Shown here piece by piece: positions 9,051 to 17,701 of a stretch of 64,000 nucleotides of DNA. Made by a program: the position numbers and the translations under genes. The stretch is from Streptomyces sp. ISL-10. Lineage in GTDB: Bacteria; Actinomycetota; Actinomycetes; Streptomycetales; Streptomycetaceae. Where the stretch lies: assembly GCF_018614575.1 (NCBI RefSeq), contig NZ_JAGGOJ010000020.1, forward strand, positions 62,001-126,000, given 5' to 3'. Each line of letters begins with the position of its first letter. Within the stretch, counting starts at the first letter, position 1. Under the pieces are notes generated by a model that did no database searches, was not told the origin of the DNA, and was given only the letters and a program-made list of their open reading frames with translations.

Positions 9051-10343
9051 ATGTCTCTGTCCAGCACCAGGCGGGCCGCGGGCGCGATCGCCGCCGTCCT
9101 CGCCCTCGCGGCCGGCGGTGCGCTCCCGGCCCACGCCGAAAACGCACAGAGCACCCCTGGCGCAGCGGACACAGCGGACACAGCGGGCAGCGCCGCGCTC
9201 CGCGAGGTGATGTTCGTCGGCAACAACTGGGACGGCACCGCCGACGTCATCGAGGCCGAGGGCGACTTCACCAGGATCGGCCGCGTCGACGTCGTCCCCG
9301 ACAAGGAGGAGCGGCTGAGGGAGATCCACCTCAACCCCGTCAAGCTCGCCTTCTTCCTCGGCATCAGGCAGGGCCCGGGCGAAGGACACGACCAGTTCGT
9401 CGACGACATGTACGCCACGCCGGACGGCAGAGCCATGGTCGTCTCACGGCCGAGCTTCGCCGACGTCGTCTCCATCGACCTCGCCACCGGGAAGCTCAAC
9501 TGGCGCTTCCCGGTGTCCGGTTTCCGCGCCGACCACATGGCCGTCTCCCCCGACGGCAGCCGCGTCGCCGTCTCCGCCTCGACGTCCGGCACCGTGCACG
9601 TCCTCGACATCGAGACCGGTGAGCAGGCCGGCTCGTTCACGACCGGTGACAAGCCGCATGAGAACGTCTTCACCGACGGCGGCCGATACCTGTGGAACAT
9701 GTCGATCGGCGAGGTCACCACCGCGCTCGACGCGCCCTGGCTGGACTGGACGAAGGGCGACCGCAGGATCACCGTCGTCGACGCGCGGACGTTCCAGCAG
9801 GTGAAGGTGATCGACATGCGTCAGCGCCTGGACGCCTTCGGCCGCAGGGACCTCTCCGACGCGATCCGTCCAGTGGCGTTCACGCCCGACGAGTCGAAGC
9901 TCTACTTCCAGGTGTCGTTCTTCCACGGCTTCCTCGAGTACGACGTCGCCGCCGACCGGATCACCCGGGTGAAGGAACTGCCGAAGAACCCGGCGACCAG
10001 CGAGGACCGCACCACATGGGTCAACGACTCGCGCCACCACGGCATGTCGATGAGCCCCCGGGGCGACAAGCTCTGCGTCGCGGGCACGATGGACGACTAC
10101 GCGACGATCGTCGACCGCGCCACGCTGCGGGAGAGCCCGCCGGTGCCGGCGTCGAAGCCGTACTGGGCGACGGTGAGCGGCGACGGGCGGTCCTGCGTCA
10201 TCTCGGAGAGCGGCGCCGACGCCGTCACCGCGATCGACTTCGCGACCGGCAGGAAGGTCGCGACCGTGTCCGTCGGCGACCATCCGCAGCGGGTGCGCGT
10301 CGCCCGTGTCCCGGCGGACTGGACGGGCCCGGCGACCCGCTAG
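9051..10343 (+). CDS. Secreted YncE/YVTN-type beta-propeller protein
   Basis: 430 residues. A signal peptide (arginines near 7-8, hydrophobic 10-25, cleavage after AHA at 27-29) sends it out of the cell. The rest is repeated blade motifs: MAVSPDGSRVAVS, VHVLDIETGEQAGSF, VAFTPDESKLYFQ, MSMSPRGDKLCVAG, VTAIDFATGRKVATV. Such propellers act as binding scaffolds; no catalytic motif seen. ATG at 9051 has AAGGA 6-7 nt upstream. The stop codon shares 4 nt with the stop of the convergent adenine deaminase gene. Probably controlled by the divergent TetR protein. Confidence 0.85.
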   Translation: MSLSSTRRAAGAIAAVLALAAGGALPAHAENAQSTPGAADTADTAGSAALREVMFVGNNWDGTADVIEAEGDFTRIGRVDVVPDKEERLREIHLNPVKLAFFLGIRQGPGEGHDQFVDDMYATPDGRAMVVSRPSFADVVSIDLATGKLNWRFPVSGFRADHMAVSPDGSRVAVSASTSGTVHVLDIETGEQAGSFTTGDKPHENVFTDGGRYLWNMSIGEVTTALDAPWLDWTKGDRRITVVDARTFQQVKVIDMRQRLDAFGRRDLSDAIRPVAFTPDESKLYFQVSFFHGFLEYDVAADRITRVKELPKNPATSEDRTTWVNDSRHHGMSMSPRGDKLCVAGTMDDYATIVDRATLRESPPVPASKPYWATVSGDGRSCVISESGADAVTAIDFATGRKVATVSVGDHPQRVRVARVPADWTGPATR

Positions 10344-11362
10344 CCCCGGTGCCCGGAGTCCTGTGCGGGGCGCCCGAAGTCGTACGCCGCGACCTCGGCC
10401 AGATACCGGGCCCGCAGTTCCTCCTCGTCGTCGAGGAACGACGCCAGGAAGGAGTTGCGGGCCAGCTCGCGCAGGTCCTCGTCGCCGAGCGGCAACGCCT
10501 CGCGCACGGCACGGAAGTTGTCGCCCGCGTACCCGCCGAAGTAGGCGGGGTCGTCGGAGTTGACCGTGCACATCAGACCGGCCGCCATCATCCTCGGCAG
10601 GGGGTGGTCCGCGAGGGTGTCCACGGCCCGCAGCCGGACGTTGGACAGCGGGCACAGCGTGAGCGGGACGCGCTCGCGCACCAGCCGCGCCACCAGGTCG
10701 GGGTCCTCCATCGACCTCAGCCCGTGGTCGATCCGCTCGACGCCGAGCACGTCCAGCGCCTCACGGATGTACGCGGCCGGGCCCTCCTCCCCCGCGTGCG
10801 CGACCCGGCGCAGCCCGAGGGCGGCCGCGGCCTCGTAGACCTCGCGGAACTTCGACGGCGGGTGCCCGACCTCCGCCGAGTCCAGACCGATCCCCGTGAT
10901 CCGGTCCAGATACGGCTCCGCCTCCCGCAGCGTCGCGAGCGCGGCATCGGCCGGCTCGTCGCGCAGGAAGCACATGATCAGGCGCGTGGACACCCCGTGC
11001 CGCTCCCGGGCGCCGTCCAGCGCCCGCCCCAGGCCCTCGATCACCGTGCCGATCGGGACACCGCGGGCAGTGTGCGCCTGCGGGTCGAAGAAGATCTCCG
11101 CGTGCCGCACGCCCTGCGCGGCGGCGCGCGCCAGATAGGCGTTCGCCAGCTCGGCGAAGTCGTCCTCGGTGCGCAGCACGGCCATCAACCCGTAGTACAG
11201 GTCGAGGAACGACTGGAGGTCCTTGAAGTCGTATGCCCTGCGCAGCTCTCCGGCATCCGCGAAGGACAGGTGGACCCCGTTGCGCGCGGCGAGGGCGAAG
11301 GCGAGCTCGGGCTCCAGGGTTCCTTCGACATGAAGGTGAAGTTCGGCCTTGGGGAGGGACAT
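10340..11362 (-). CDS. Adenine deaminase, adenosine-deaminase-like class
   Basis: 340 residues of the adenosine deaminase superfamily. Zinc ligands are in HLHVEG (His9, His11), HAGEEG (His189) and NSDDPAYFGG (Asp270); Glu192 is the proton donor and His213 lies in RIDHG. The segments HVEGTLEPEL, FDPQAHTARG and DSAEVGHPPSKF (161-172) match the bacterial/fungal adenine deaminase branch, which hydrolyses adenine to hypoxanthine, rather than true adenosine deaminase. The start looks leaderless: a TAGAAT box ends 6 nt before the ATG. Generic annotation would say adenosine deaminase. Confidence 0.85.
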   Translation of the reverse strand: MSLPKAELHLHVEGTLEPELAFALAARNGVHLSFADAGELRRAYDFKDLQSFLDLYYGLMAVLRTEDDFAELANAYLARAAAQGVRHAEIFFDPQAHTARGVPIGTVIEGLGRALDGARERHGVSTRLIMCFLRDEPADAALATLREAEPYLDRITGIGLDSAEVGHPPSKFREVYEAAAALGLRRVAHAGEEGPAAYIREALDVLGVERIDHGLRSMEDPDLVARLVRERVPLTLCPLSNVRLRAVDTLADHPLPRMMAAGLMCTVNSDDPAYFGGYAGDNFRAVREALPLGDEDLRELARNSFLASFLDDEEELRARYLAEVAAYDFGRPAQDSGHRG

Positions 11363-11368
11363 GTCCCG

Positions 11369-11374
11369 ATTCTA
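11369..11374 (-). promoter_or_regulatory. -10 box for leaderless adenine deaminase start
   Basis: TAGAAT on the minus strand, 6 nt (CGGGAC) before the ATG, so transcription should begin at the A of the start codon. Confidence 0.55.
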
Positions 11375-11387
11375 GGCCGTACGTCCT

Positions 11388-12296
11388 TCAGGACCGCTTG
11401 GGCACGGGGATGCGCCACAGATCCCGGGCGACGGTCACCTCGCCGTCGAACCCGGCGGCCCTGGCCTGGCGTTCGAAGGTGTCGGCGGCGTCCGCGTAAC
11501 GCTGCGAGAAGTGCGTGAGGACGAGGTGCCGTACGCCTGCCTCGTGCGCGACCCGGCCGGCCTGACCTGCGGTCAGATGACCGTGCTCGGTGGCCAGTCG
11601 CTCGTCCTCGTCGAGGAACGTGGACTCGATGACCAGCATGTCGCAGCCCTCGGCGAGGGCGTGCACCCCGTCGCAGAGCCGGGTGTCCATGACGAAGGCG
11701 AACCGCTGTCCGCTCCGGACCTCGCTGACGTCGTCGAGCGTGACGCCGCCGAGCGAGCCCTCGCGCTGGATCCGGCCGACGTCCGGGCCCTTGATGCCGT
11801 GCGCGGCGAGCCGGTCGGGCAGCATCCTGCGGCCGTCGGGCTCGACGAGCCGGTAGCCGTAGGACTCGACGGCGTGGGAGAGCCGGTGCGCGTGGAGCGT
11901 GTACGTGCCGGTCCGGGCGAACATGCCGTCGGCGGCGACGGGCGTCTGAACGAGCCGCACGGTCTCGCGGTAGGCCGTCGCGTACCGCAGACGGTCGAAG
12001 AAGCGCTGACCGCTCGCGGGATAGTGCGCGACGACCGGATGCGGGACCTGGTCGAGGTTGATCCGCTGGATCACCCCGGCCAGGCCCAGCGAGTGGTCAC
12101 CGTGGAAATGCGTGACGCAGATCCGGTTGATGTCGTGCGCCGAGACACCGGCGCGCAGCATCTGCCGCTGGGTGCCCTCGCCCGGGTCGAAGAGAATGCC
12201 CTCGCCGTCCCAGCGCAGCAGATAGCCGTTGTGGTTGCGGTGCCGGGTCGGGACCTGGCTGGCGGTGCCGAGCACCACCAGTTCACGTACGGACAC
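11388..12296 (-). CDS. rnz: Ribonuclease Z, tRNA 3'-end processing
   Basis: 302 residues. Metallo-beta-lactamase fold with the signature THFHGDHSLGL; His63, His65, Asp67 and His68 bind zinc, and further ligands sit in VMDTRLCDG and VLTHFSQRY. GTASQVPT near the N-terminus and FDPGEGTQRQ are typical of RNase Z. It cleaves the 3' trailer from pre-tRNAs. GTG start at 12296, with GGGA at 7 nt. The HIT-family gene lies 15 nt upstream, so the two may be co-transcribed. Confidence 0.93.
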   Translation of the reverse strand: MSVRELVVLGTASQVPTRHRNHNGYLLRWDGEGILFDPGEGTQRQMLRAGVSAHDINRICVTHFHGDHSLGLAGVIQRINLDQVPHPVVAHYPASGQRFFDRLRYATAYRETVRLVQTPVAADGMFARTGTYTLHAHRLSHAVESYGYRLVEPDGRRMLPDRLAAHGIKGPDVGRIQREGSLGGVTLDDVSEVRSGQRFAFVMDTRLCDGVHALAEGCDMLVIESTFLDEDERLATEHGHLTAGQAGRVAHEAGVRHLVLTHFSQRYADAADTFERQARAAGFDGEVTVARDLWRIPVPKRS

Positions 12297-12311
12297 TGGT
12301 CTGTCCCACCC

Positions 12312-12671
12312 CTACCCGGGAGGCCACTCGAGACCGCGGCCGCCCAGTACGTGCGCGTGGGCGTGGAAGACGGTCTGGCCCGCGCCGGAGCCGGTGTTGA
12401 AGACGATGCGGTAGCCGGTCGCGTCGGCCTTGTCGTCGGCGGCCACCTGACCTGCCTCGCGCAGCACGTCCGCGGCGAGCTCCGGCACGGCGGCGGCGAG
12501 GGCGGCGGCGTCGCGGTAGTGGGCCTTGGGGATGACCAGGACGTGGGTGGGCGCCTGGGGGTTGATGTCCCGGAAGGCGACGGTGGTCTCGGTCTCGCGC
12601 ACGATGGTGGCGGGGACCTCCCCTGCGGCGATCTTGCAGAACAGGCAGTCCGATTGCGGTTCTCCGGCCAT
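12312..12671 (-). CDS. HIT-family nucleotide-binding hydrolase
   Basis: 119 residues. The histidine triad is FHAHAHVLGG with His103, His105 and His107; the N-terminal CLFCKIAAGEVPA is the usual opening of the HINT branch. Members hydrolyse nucleoside phosphoramidates or dinucleoside polyphosphates. Start ATG at 12671 has GAGGAGG about 9 nt upstream. Located just before rnz on the same strand. Confidence 0.92.
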   Translation of the reverse strand: MAGEPQSDCLFCKIAAGEVPATIVRETETTVAFRDINPQAPTHVLVIPKAHYRDAAALAAAVPELAADVLREAGQVAADDKADATGYRIVFNTGSGAGQTVFHAHAHVLGGRGLEWPPG

Positions 12672-13491
12672 GCGCGGGGCGCCTCCTCGCGGGTGGTGTG
12701 TCACTGCTGACGGCATGCTATCGGCCTGGAAGGGGCTGTTCCCCCCACCCCGCCCTCCCCTGCACCTGGCGGCATGGGCGGTGCCCCGACCCCGGAACCG
12801 GGGTGCAGTACTGCCCTTCAGGGCCCCTCCCGGGTCCGACGGCCGTGAGAGGAGCCCGTGGGCGATGCCCCGACCTCGGAACCGGGCCCGGGCCGGCCCC
12901 GTACTGCCCCTCGGGGCTCCTCCTGGGCCCAACGGCCATGGGACGCCGAACGAACTGGATAGCCGCTGCTCGGAACTTCAGCCGCGTCGGGGAACCCGGC
13001 CCGCCGGGAGACCCGGGCCAGGCGGCGCTGTGAGCCGCGGGATGCGGCTCACAGCGCCCCGCGGCCTGCCCATGCAGCCGCGCCGGCAATTGAGGCGTCG
13101 GCGCAGCGCTCGCAGGGGCGCGGCGGGACGGCGGGGCCCCGCCCGGGAGGACGGCCCGGGAGGGCCGGACGGCCCGGTCCGACCGCGACCGGCCGAGGCG
13201 ATGACGATCGCCGGCATGGCCTTCGTGAGCCTGTCGCGGAGCTCACGCCCGGGAGGCACCCGGAGTGATTACCGATGGACCCGCGAAAGACCAGTTGGAC
13301 CCGACCCGCGAGGGACCGGAACGACTCGGGAGGGACCCGGCAGGTGACCGGGACCCGGAAGGGAACCGGCAGGCACCGGGATCCGGCAGGGACCGGCAGG
13401 GACCGGCAAGGATCCGGCACGCCCTGGCGGGTCAGCGCGAGGCCGTGCGGGGCGCCTTACCGGCAGGGGCCGGGAGGACCCGGGGCGGGAG
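12672..13491. repeat. 820-bp gene-free block of tandem repeats and a hairpin
   Basis: No plausible gene on either strand. An imperfect tandem pair of 75-85 bp (12774-12847 and 12857-12942) shares TGCCCCGAC, CGGAACCGGG and GTACTGCCC in order. A 15-bp perfect hairpin is at 13024-13058. At 13366-13420 there is a decamer array built on CCGGCAGGGA. It separates the HIT gene from the tricorn gene, both on the minus strand. Confidence 0.55.
13024..13058. terminator. 15-bp perfect hairpin, possible terminator
   Basis: GGCGCTGTGAGCCGC - GGGAT - GCGGCTCACAGCGCC: 15 paired bases and a 5-nt loop, the strongest inverted repeat in this gap. No T-run on either strand. Terminator or structured RNA, inferred from shape. 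Confidence 0.45.
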
Positions 13492-16400
13492 CTACGGCAG
13501 GCTCGGCGGGGTCTTCGCCGGGTTCTCCGTCAGGGCCGCCAGTGACATCCTGATCGCCTCGTCCAGTTGCGGGTCCCTCCCCGCCGCGTGGTCCTGCGGG
13601 GTGGTCACCACCTCCACGTCCGGATCCACGCCCCGGTTCTCCACGTCCCAGCCGTAACCCTCCAGCCAGAATGCGTACTTGGGCTGCGTGACCAGCGTGC
13701 CGTCGACCAGGGAGTAGCGGCTGTCGATGCCCACCACGCCGCCCCAGGTCCGCGTGCCCACCACCGGGCCGATGCCGAGCGCCTTGATCGCCGCGTTGAC
13801 GATGTCGCCGTCCGAGCCGGAGAACTCGTTCGCCACCGCCACCACCGGCCCCCGCGGAGCGTCCAGGGGGTAGCTGGACGGCTGCATCCCGCGCGGCAGG
13901 TCCCAGCCCACGATGCGGCGGGCCAGCTTCTCGACGACGAGTTGCGACGTGTGGCCGCCACGGTTCTCGCGTACGTCGACGACCAGACCCTCACGTGCCA
14001 CCTCGACCCGCAGGTCCCGGTGGATCTGGGCCCAGCCCGGCGCCTGCATGTCGGGCACATGGAGGTAGCCGACGCGTCCGCCGGACCTCTCATGGACGTA
14101 CGCCCTGCGGTCCGCTACCCACGCGTGGTAGCGCAGCGGCTCCTCGTCGGCCAGGGGCACCACGACGGCGTGCCGCGGATCGCCGCCGCCCGCCGGGGAC
14201 ACGGTGAGTTCGACGGGCTTGCCGGCCGAGCCGACGAGCAGCGGCCCGGGGCCCCGTACGGGGTCGACGGGCCGCCCGTCCACGGCGACGATCGCGTCGC
14301 CCGCGCGCAGTGCGACCCCGGGCGCCGCGAGCGGCGAGTGGGCGTCCGGGTCGGAGGTCTCGGACGGCAGGATGCGGTCGATCCGCCACGACCCGTCCCC
14401 GGCGCGGGAGATGTCCGCGCCGAGCAGACCCTGCCGCGTCGCGCCGCTGCCGTACCCGCCGCGCGGCATGACGTACGCGTGCGAGGTGCCGAGTTCGCCC
14501 TGCACCTCCCACAGCAGGTCGACGAGGTCGTCGTGCGTGGCGACCCGGGCCAGCACCGGCCGGTAGCGCTCCAGCACCGCGTCCCAGTCGACGCCGCCGA
14601 GGTCCGGGCGCCAGAAGTGGTCGCGCATCAGCCGGCCGGCCTCGTCGTACATCTGCCGCCACTCGGCGGCTGGATCGATCGTCCGGCGCACGCGGCTGAG
14701 GTCGACGGTGATGTTGGTGTCGGAGTCCTCGTCACGGGAGGCCCGCCGGTCGCTGGGGACGACCTTGAGCTTGTCGTCGGTGTGCAGCAGGACCCGCCTG
14801 CCGTCGCCGCTGACGCGGAAGTAGGCGGCGTCGCCGGACAGTTCCTCGACGTGCTGCTGGGCCAGGTCGTACCGCTCCAGCACGGTCTTCGGGCCCGGGT
14901 CGTCGGGCGTGGCACGGGCCGTGCCGAGGACTCCGCGCAGCGGATGCCGCAGCCACAGCAGCCCGTCCTTCGCGGCGCGCAGCGTCGAGTAGCGGGCGGC
15001 CTCGACGGGGAACGGCACGATGCGGTCCGCGAGTCCGTCGAGGTCGATGCGGGTGACGGGCGCGGCGCCCTCGTCCGTGGCGGAGTCGGACGGACCGTCC
15101 TTGTCGGAGTCGAAGGCCCGCCCGTGCCGCTGCGGACCGAACGGCGACGGCGTCGTCGCGGCCAGCGTGATCAGATGCGGCCGGCAGCCGCCGATGAAGG
15201 CGAGGTCGAAGACATGCGTGTCGTAGACGGGGTCGAAGGCACGCTCGGACAGAAAGGCGAGGTGCCTGCCGTCGAGCGTGAACGCGGGCTGGAAGTCCGC
15301 GAACCGCAGTGGCGTCGCCTCGGAGACCGTCAGATCACCGGTGTTGGCGAGTTTGATCTGGCGCAGCGGGCTCGGGCCGGGGTGCGACCAGGCGAGCCAG
15401 CCGGAGTCGGGCGAGAAGACGAGCCCCTGGGCGTCGCCGTGCTCACTGCGGTCGACCTCGCGCACCTCGCCCGATTCGCGTTCGACGAGGAGCACCCGGC
15501 CGTCGTGCGAGGCGACGGCCGCGCGACTGCCGTCGGGGGCGACGGCGAGGCTCAGGACGCGGCCGAGCCGGCCGGCGGCGAGCCGGCGCGGCGGGGCACC
15601 CGCCGCTGCCCCGGTCGCCGGCGCGAATTCGAGCGCGTCGTCCCCCTCGGCGTCGGTCACCCAGACGACGTGCTCCTCTCCGTCGACCCGGAACGTGCGC
15701 GGCAGCCTGGCCCGTACGCCGGGCTCCACGGCCAGCGCACGCGCCGGCCCTCCGCGGTGGGTGACCCAGTGGATGCCGCCGCGGACCTCGACCGCGCTGC
15801 CGCGGCCTGTGTGGTCCGGGGCGGCGTCGCCCAGGTGGTGGTCGGCGTCGACGGGCCGGGGACGCAGATCGGTGCGCTGGCCGCCGAGCCTGATGTCGAG
15901 CCGGCGCGGTTCGGCGCCGTCCAGGTCGTCGAGGACCCACAGCTCGCCGGCCGCGGCATAGGCGACGCGGGTGCCGTCGGTGGCGGCATGGCGGGCGTAG
16001 AACCCGTCGATGCCGGTGTGGCGGCGGAGGTCGGAGCCGTCGGGCAGCGACGAGTAGAGGGCGCCGACGCCCTCGTGGTCGGAGAGGAAGGCGATGCGCT
16101 CCCCGACCCAGAGCGGGCACTCGATGTTGCCGTCGATGTCCTCGTGGAGGCGAATGAACTCCCGGCCACCGGCCTTCCCGCCACCGGCCGCCTCGTCACC
16201 CGGCTTCCCGCCACCGGCCGCCTCGTCACCCGGCTTCCCGCCACCGGCCGCCTCGTCACCCGGCTTCCCGTCGGCGGGCTTCCCGTCAGCGGCCGTCTCG
16301 ATCCACAACTTGCCCGCGGTACCGCCCCGGTAGCGCTTCCAGGCGGCGGCCTCGCGTCCCATCGTCGCCGACAGCAGCAGCGTGCGCGGGCCGAAGGCGA

Positions 16401-16812
16401 CATCGCCGACGGGCCCGTACGGCAGGGTCGTGGCGGGGCCGCCGTCGAGCGGCACGGCCCGCGCCCAGGTGCGGCGCAGCGACGCCTGCCCGTGGGTGGT
16501 GAGCGCCAGGACATGGCCGTCGGGGGTCCAGCCGCGTACGGACGTCTTGTCACTGCCCCAGTAGGTGAGCCGGTCCGACGGCCCGCCGTCGAGGGGCGCG
16601 ACATGCACCTCGGGCGCGCCGTCGCGGTAGGAGGTCCAGGCGATGTGCGTGCCGTCGGGCGAGATTCTCGGACGGCTCACGGGGACGTCGTCGGCGCTGA
16701 CGCGCCATGCGCGGCCGCCGTCGAGGGGCGCCACCCAGACGTCGTCCTCGGCGGTGAAGGCGATCGACTCGCCGTGCAGATGGGGAAACCGGAGGTAGGC
16801 AGGCTGCGTCAC
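13492..16812 (-). CDS. Tricorn-type S41 protease
   Basis: 1106 residues, full length for tricorn. The N-terminal half is two beta-propellers (blade motifs such as ISPDGTHIAWTSYRDG and FSPDSGWLAWS). A PDZ domain and an S41 catalytic core follow: GTSHAYV with His778 and FSGSDGD with candidate nucleophile Ser1000 beside Asp1001, plus a tail ending in NRGVDPDVEV. Tricorn is a giant cytosolic peptidase degrading oligopeptides made by the proteasome. Residues 185-214 are three copies of a PGDEAAGGGK-type insert encoded by a 30-bp tandem repeat. Start GTG is leaderless-type (TAGGGT then 6 nt). Confidence 0.93.
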   Translation of the reverse strand: MTQPAYLRFPHLHGESIAFTAEDDVWVAPLDGGRAWRVSADDVPVSRPRISPDGTHIAWTSYRDGAPEVHVAPLDGGPSDRLTYWGSDKTSVRGWTPDGHVLALTTHGQASLRRTWARAVPLDGGPATTLPYGPVGDVAFGPRTLLLSATMGREAAAWKRYRGGTAGKLWIETAADGKPADGKPGDEAAGGGKPGDEAAGGGKPGDEAAGGGKAGGREFIRLHEDIDGNIECPLWVGERIAFLSDHEGVGALYSSLPDGSDLRRHTGIDGFYARHAATDGTRVAYAAAGELWVLDDLDGAEPRRLDIRLGGQRTDLRPRPVDADHHLGDAAPDHTGRGSAVEVRGGIHWVTHRGGPARALAVEPGVRARLPRTFRVDGEEHVVWVTDAEGDDALEFAPATGAAAGAPPRRLAAGRLGRVLSLAVAPDGSRAAVASHDGRVLLVERESGEVREVDRSEHGDAQGLVFSPDSGWLAWSHPGPSPLRQIKLANTGDLTVSEATPLRFADFQPAFTLDGRHLAFLSERAFDPVYDTHVFDLAFIGGCRPHLITLAATTPSPFGPQRHGRAFDSDKDGPSDSATDEGAAPVTRIDLDGLADRIVPFPVEAARYSTLRAAKDGLLWLRHPLRGVLGTARATPDDPGPKTVLERYDLAQQHVEELSGDAAYFRVSGDGRRVLLHTDDKLKVVPSDRRASRDEDSDTNITVDLSRVRRTIDPAAEWRQMYDEAGRLMRDHFWRPDLGGVDWDAVLERYRPVLARVATHDDLVDLLWEVQGELGTSHAYVMPRGGYGSGATRQGLLGADISRAGDGSWRIDRILPSETSDPDAHSPLAAPGVALRAGDAIVAVDGRPVDPVRGPGPLLVGSAGKPVELTVSPAGGGDPRHAVVVPLADEEPLRYHAWVADRRAYVHERSGGRVGYLHVPDMQAPGWAQIHRDLRVEVAREGLVVDVRENRGGHTSQLVVEKLARRIVGWDLPRGMQPSSYPLDAPRGPVVAVANEFSGSDGDIVNAAIKALGIGPVVGTRTWGGVVGIDSRYSLVDGTLVTQPKYAFWLEGYGWDVENRGVDPDVEVVTTPQDHAAGRDPQLDEAIRMSLAALTENPAKTPPSLP
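16171..16260. repeat. 30-bp tandem repeat inside the tricorn gene
   Basis: Three head-to-tail 30-bp units (from 16171, 16201, 16231) with only one base differing, plus a 10-base start of a fourth. In frame they encode repeated GDEAAGGGKP, a flexible acidic loop in a propeller. A length-variable microsatellite-like site that stays in frame when units are gained or lost. Confidence 0.8.
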
Positions 16813-16818
16813 ACCGTC

Positions 16819-16824
16819 ACCCTA
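16819..16824 (-). promoter_or_regulatory. -10 box for leaderless tricorn start
   Basis: TAGGGT on the minus strand, 6 nt (GACGGT) before the GTG start. Confidence 0.5.
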
Positions 16825-16857
16825 GGCAGGTGGGGGGCCTGCGCGGGAGGCTTTGGA

Positions 16858-17400
16858 TCACTTGGCCGGAACGGCGGTCACGGTGACGGTCTCGGTGACG
16901 GTGACGGTTTCGGTGACCGTGGGATGGGGCCGGGACCCGTCGGAGGGCCGGGGCGGGGTGGTGGTCGGCACCGCCGAGCAGTCTCCGAGCATGGTCGCCT
17001 GGAAGACGACCTTCCTGTCGATCCGGGCGGTCAGGTCCCCCCGTACGCACCTGCCGGCGCGCTCGTCCGTCACCCGGCCCTTGACGGTGATGTCCTGGCC
17101 GGATCCGGTCTCTCCCCGGCAGTCGACGGCCGCGCCGCCGGCCGCCTTCGATTCCCCCGGGGCCGCCTTCGACGCCCCTGTGGCCGCTCTCGACGTCCCA
17201 GGGTCCGGATCGACCTTCGCGGTGCAGCTCAGCCATGCCACGTCGAAGGTCAGCCGTTCCAGTGTGGCGGTCGCGGTCCGGTCGGTGGTGACGGCCACGG
17301 CGGCGGAGTCGAGCCCCCCGGCCGCCGGTTCGCATCCGGCGAGGCTCGCGACGGCGATCCCGCAGGCACCGATGGGGCCCACGATTCTCAGCACCCTCAT
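16858..17400 (-). CDS. Putative lipoprotein
   Basis: 180 residues. Signal peptide with lipobox LAGC; Cys23 would be lipidated, anchoring it to the outer face of the membrane. The mature part carries an Ala/Ser-rich low-complexity spacer (TGASKAAPGESKAAGGAA), two cysteine-containing segments (DCRGE, RCVRGDL) and a repetitive Thr/Val/Glu tail (TVTETVTVTETVTVTAV), encoded by a near-perfect GGTGACGGT-type repeat. No domain I recognise. It is 45 nt upstream of the tricorn start, same strand. Confidence 0.75.
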   Translation of the reverse strand: MRVLRIVGPIGACGIAVASLAGCEPAAGGLDSAAVAVTTDRTATATLERLTFDVAWLSCTAKVDPDPGTSRAATGASKAAPGESKAAGGAAVDCRGETGSGQDITVKGRVTDERAGRCVRGDLTARIDRKVVFQATMLGDCSAVPTTTPPRPSDGSRPHPTVTETVTVTETVTVTAVPAK

Positions 17401-17701
17401 GGCGGGCAGAGTGCCACCGGCGAGGGCTGTGGCAAAAGGCAGGTTGTGGCCAGTGTGCGACCGTAGGCCCCAGGAGCAGCGTGATGCCTCCCAGCCCCAG
17501 CCCGGGTCCGCGTCAGGTCCCGCAGGCTCCCTTCAGGCCCGGTCGGCCGGTGTCCGGCCCCTGTCAGGGGCGGCCCCCGCGAGCCAAGCTCCCTCAGGCC
17601 CCCGTCGGCCGGCGCCAGGGCGTCAGGTCCCGCAGGCTCCCCTCAGGCCCCGGCGGCCCGCGTCATGCTCCCGTCAGGGCGTCAGGCCCCGGCGGCCCGC
17701 G
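17401..17701. repeat. Intergenic direct repeats, no gene
   Basis: A near-identical 30-bp direct repeat starts at 17511 and 17621 (CGTCAGGTCCCGCAGGCTCC then CNTCAGGCCC), with shorter related copies of CAGGCCCCGGCGGCCCGCGTCA up to 17704. No coding potential. Confidence 0.5.

Noticed and set aside
12978..13259. 93-codon minus-strand frame in the repeat block
   Set aside because: Includes the 15-bp hairpin and has no conserved feature or start site.
13366..13420. Possible CRISPR-like array
   Set aside because: The repeated decamer CCGGCAGGGA is contiguous with no spacers, so it is a simple tandem repeat.
13567..17466. 1299-codon open frame on the + strand
   Set aside because: Antisense to the tricorn and lipoprotein genes; Arg/Val/Gly-rich translation with no domain.
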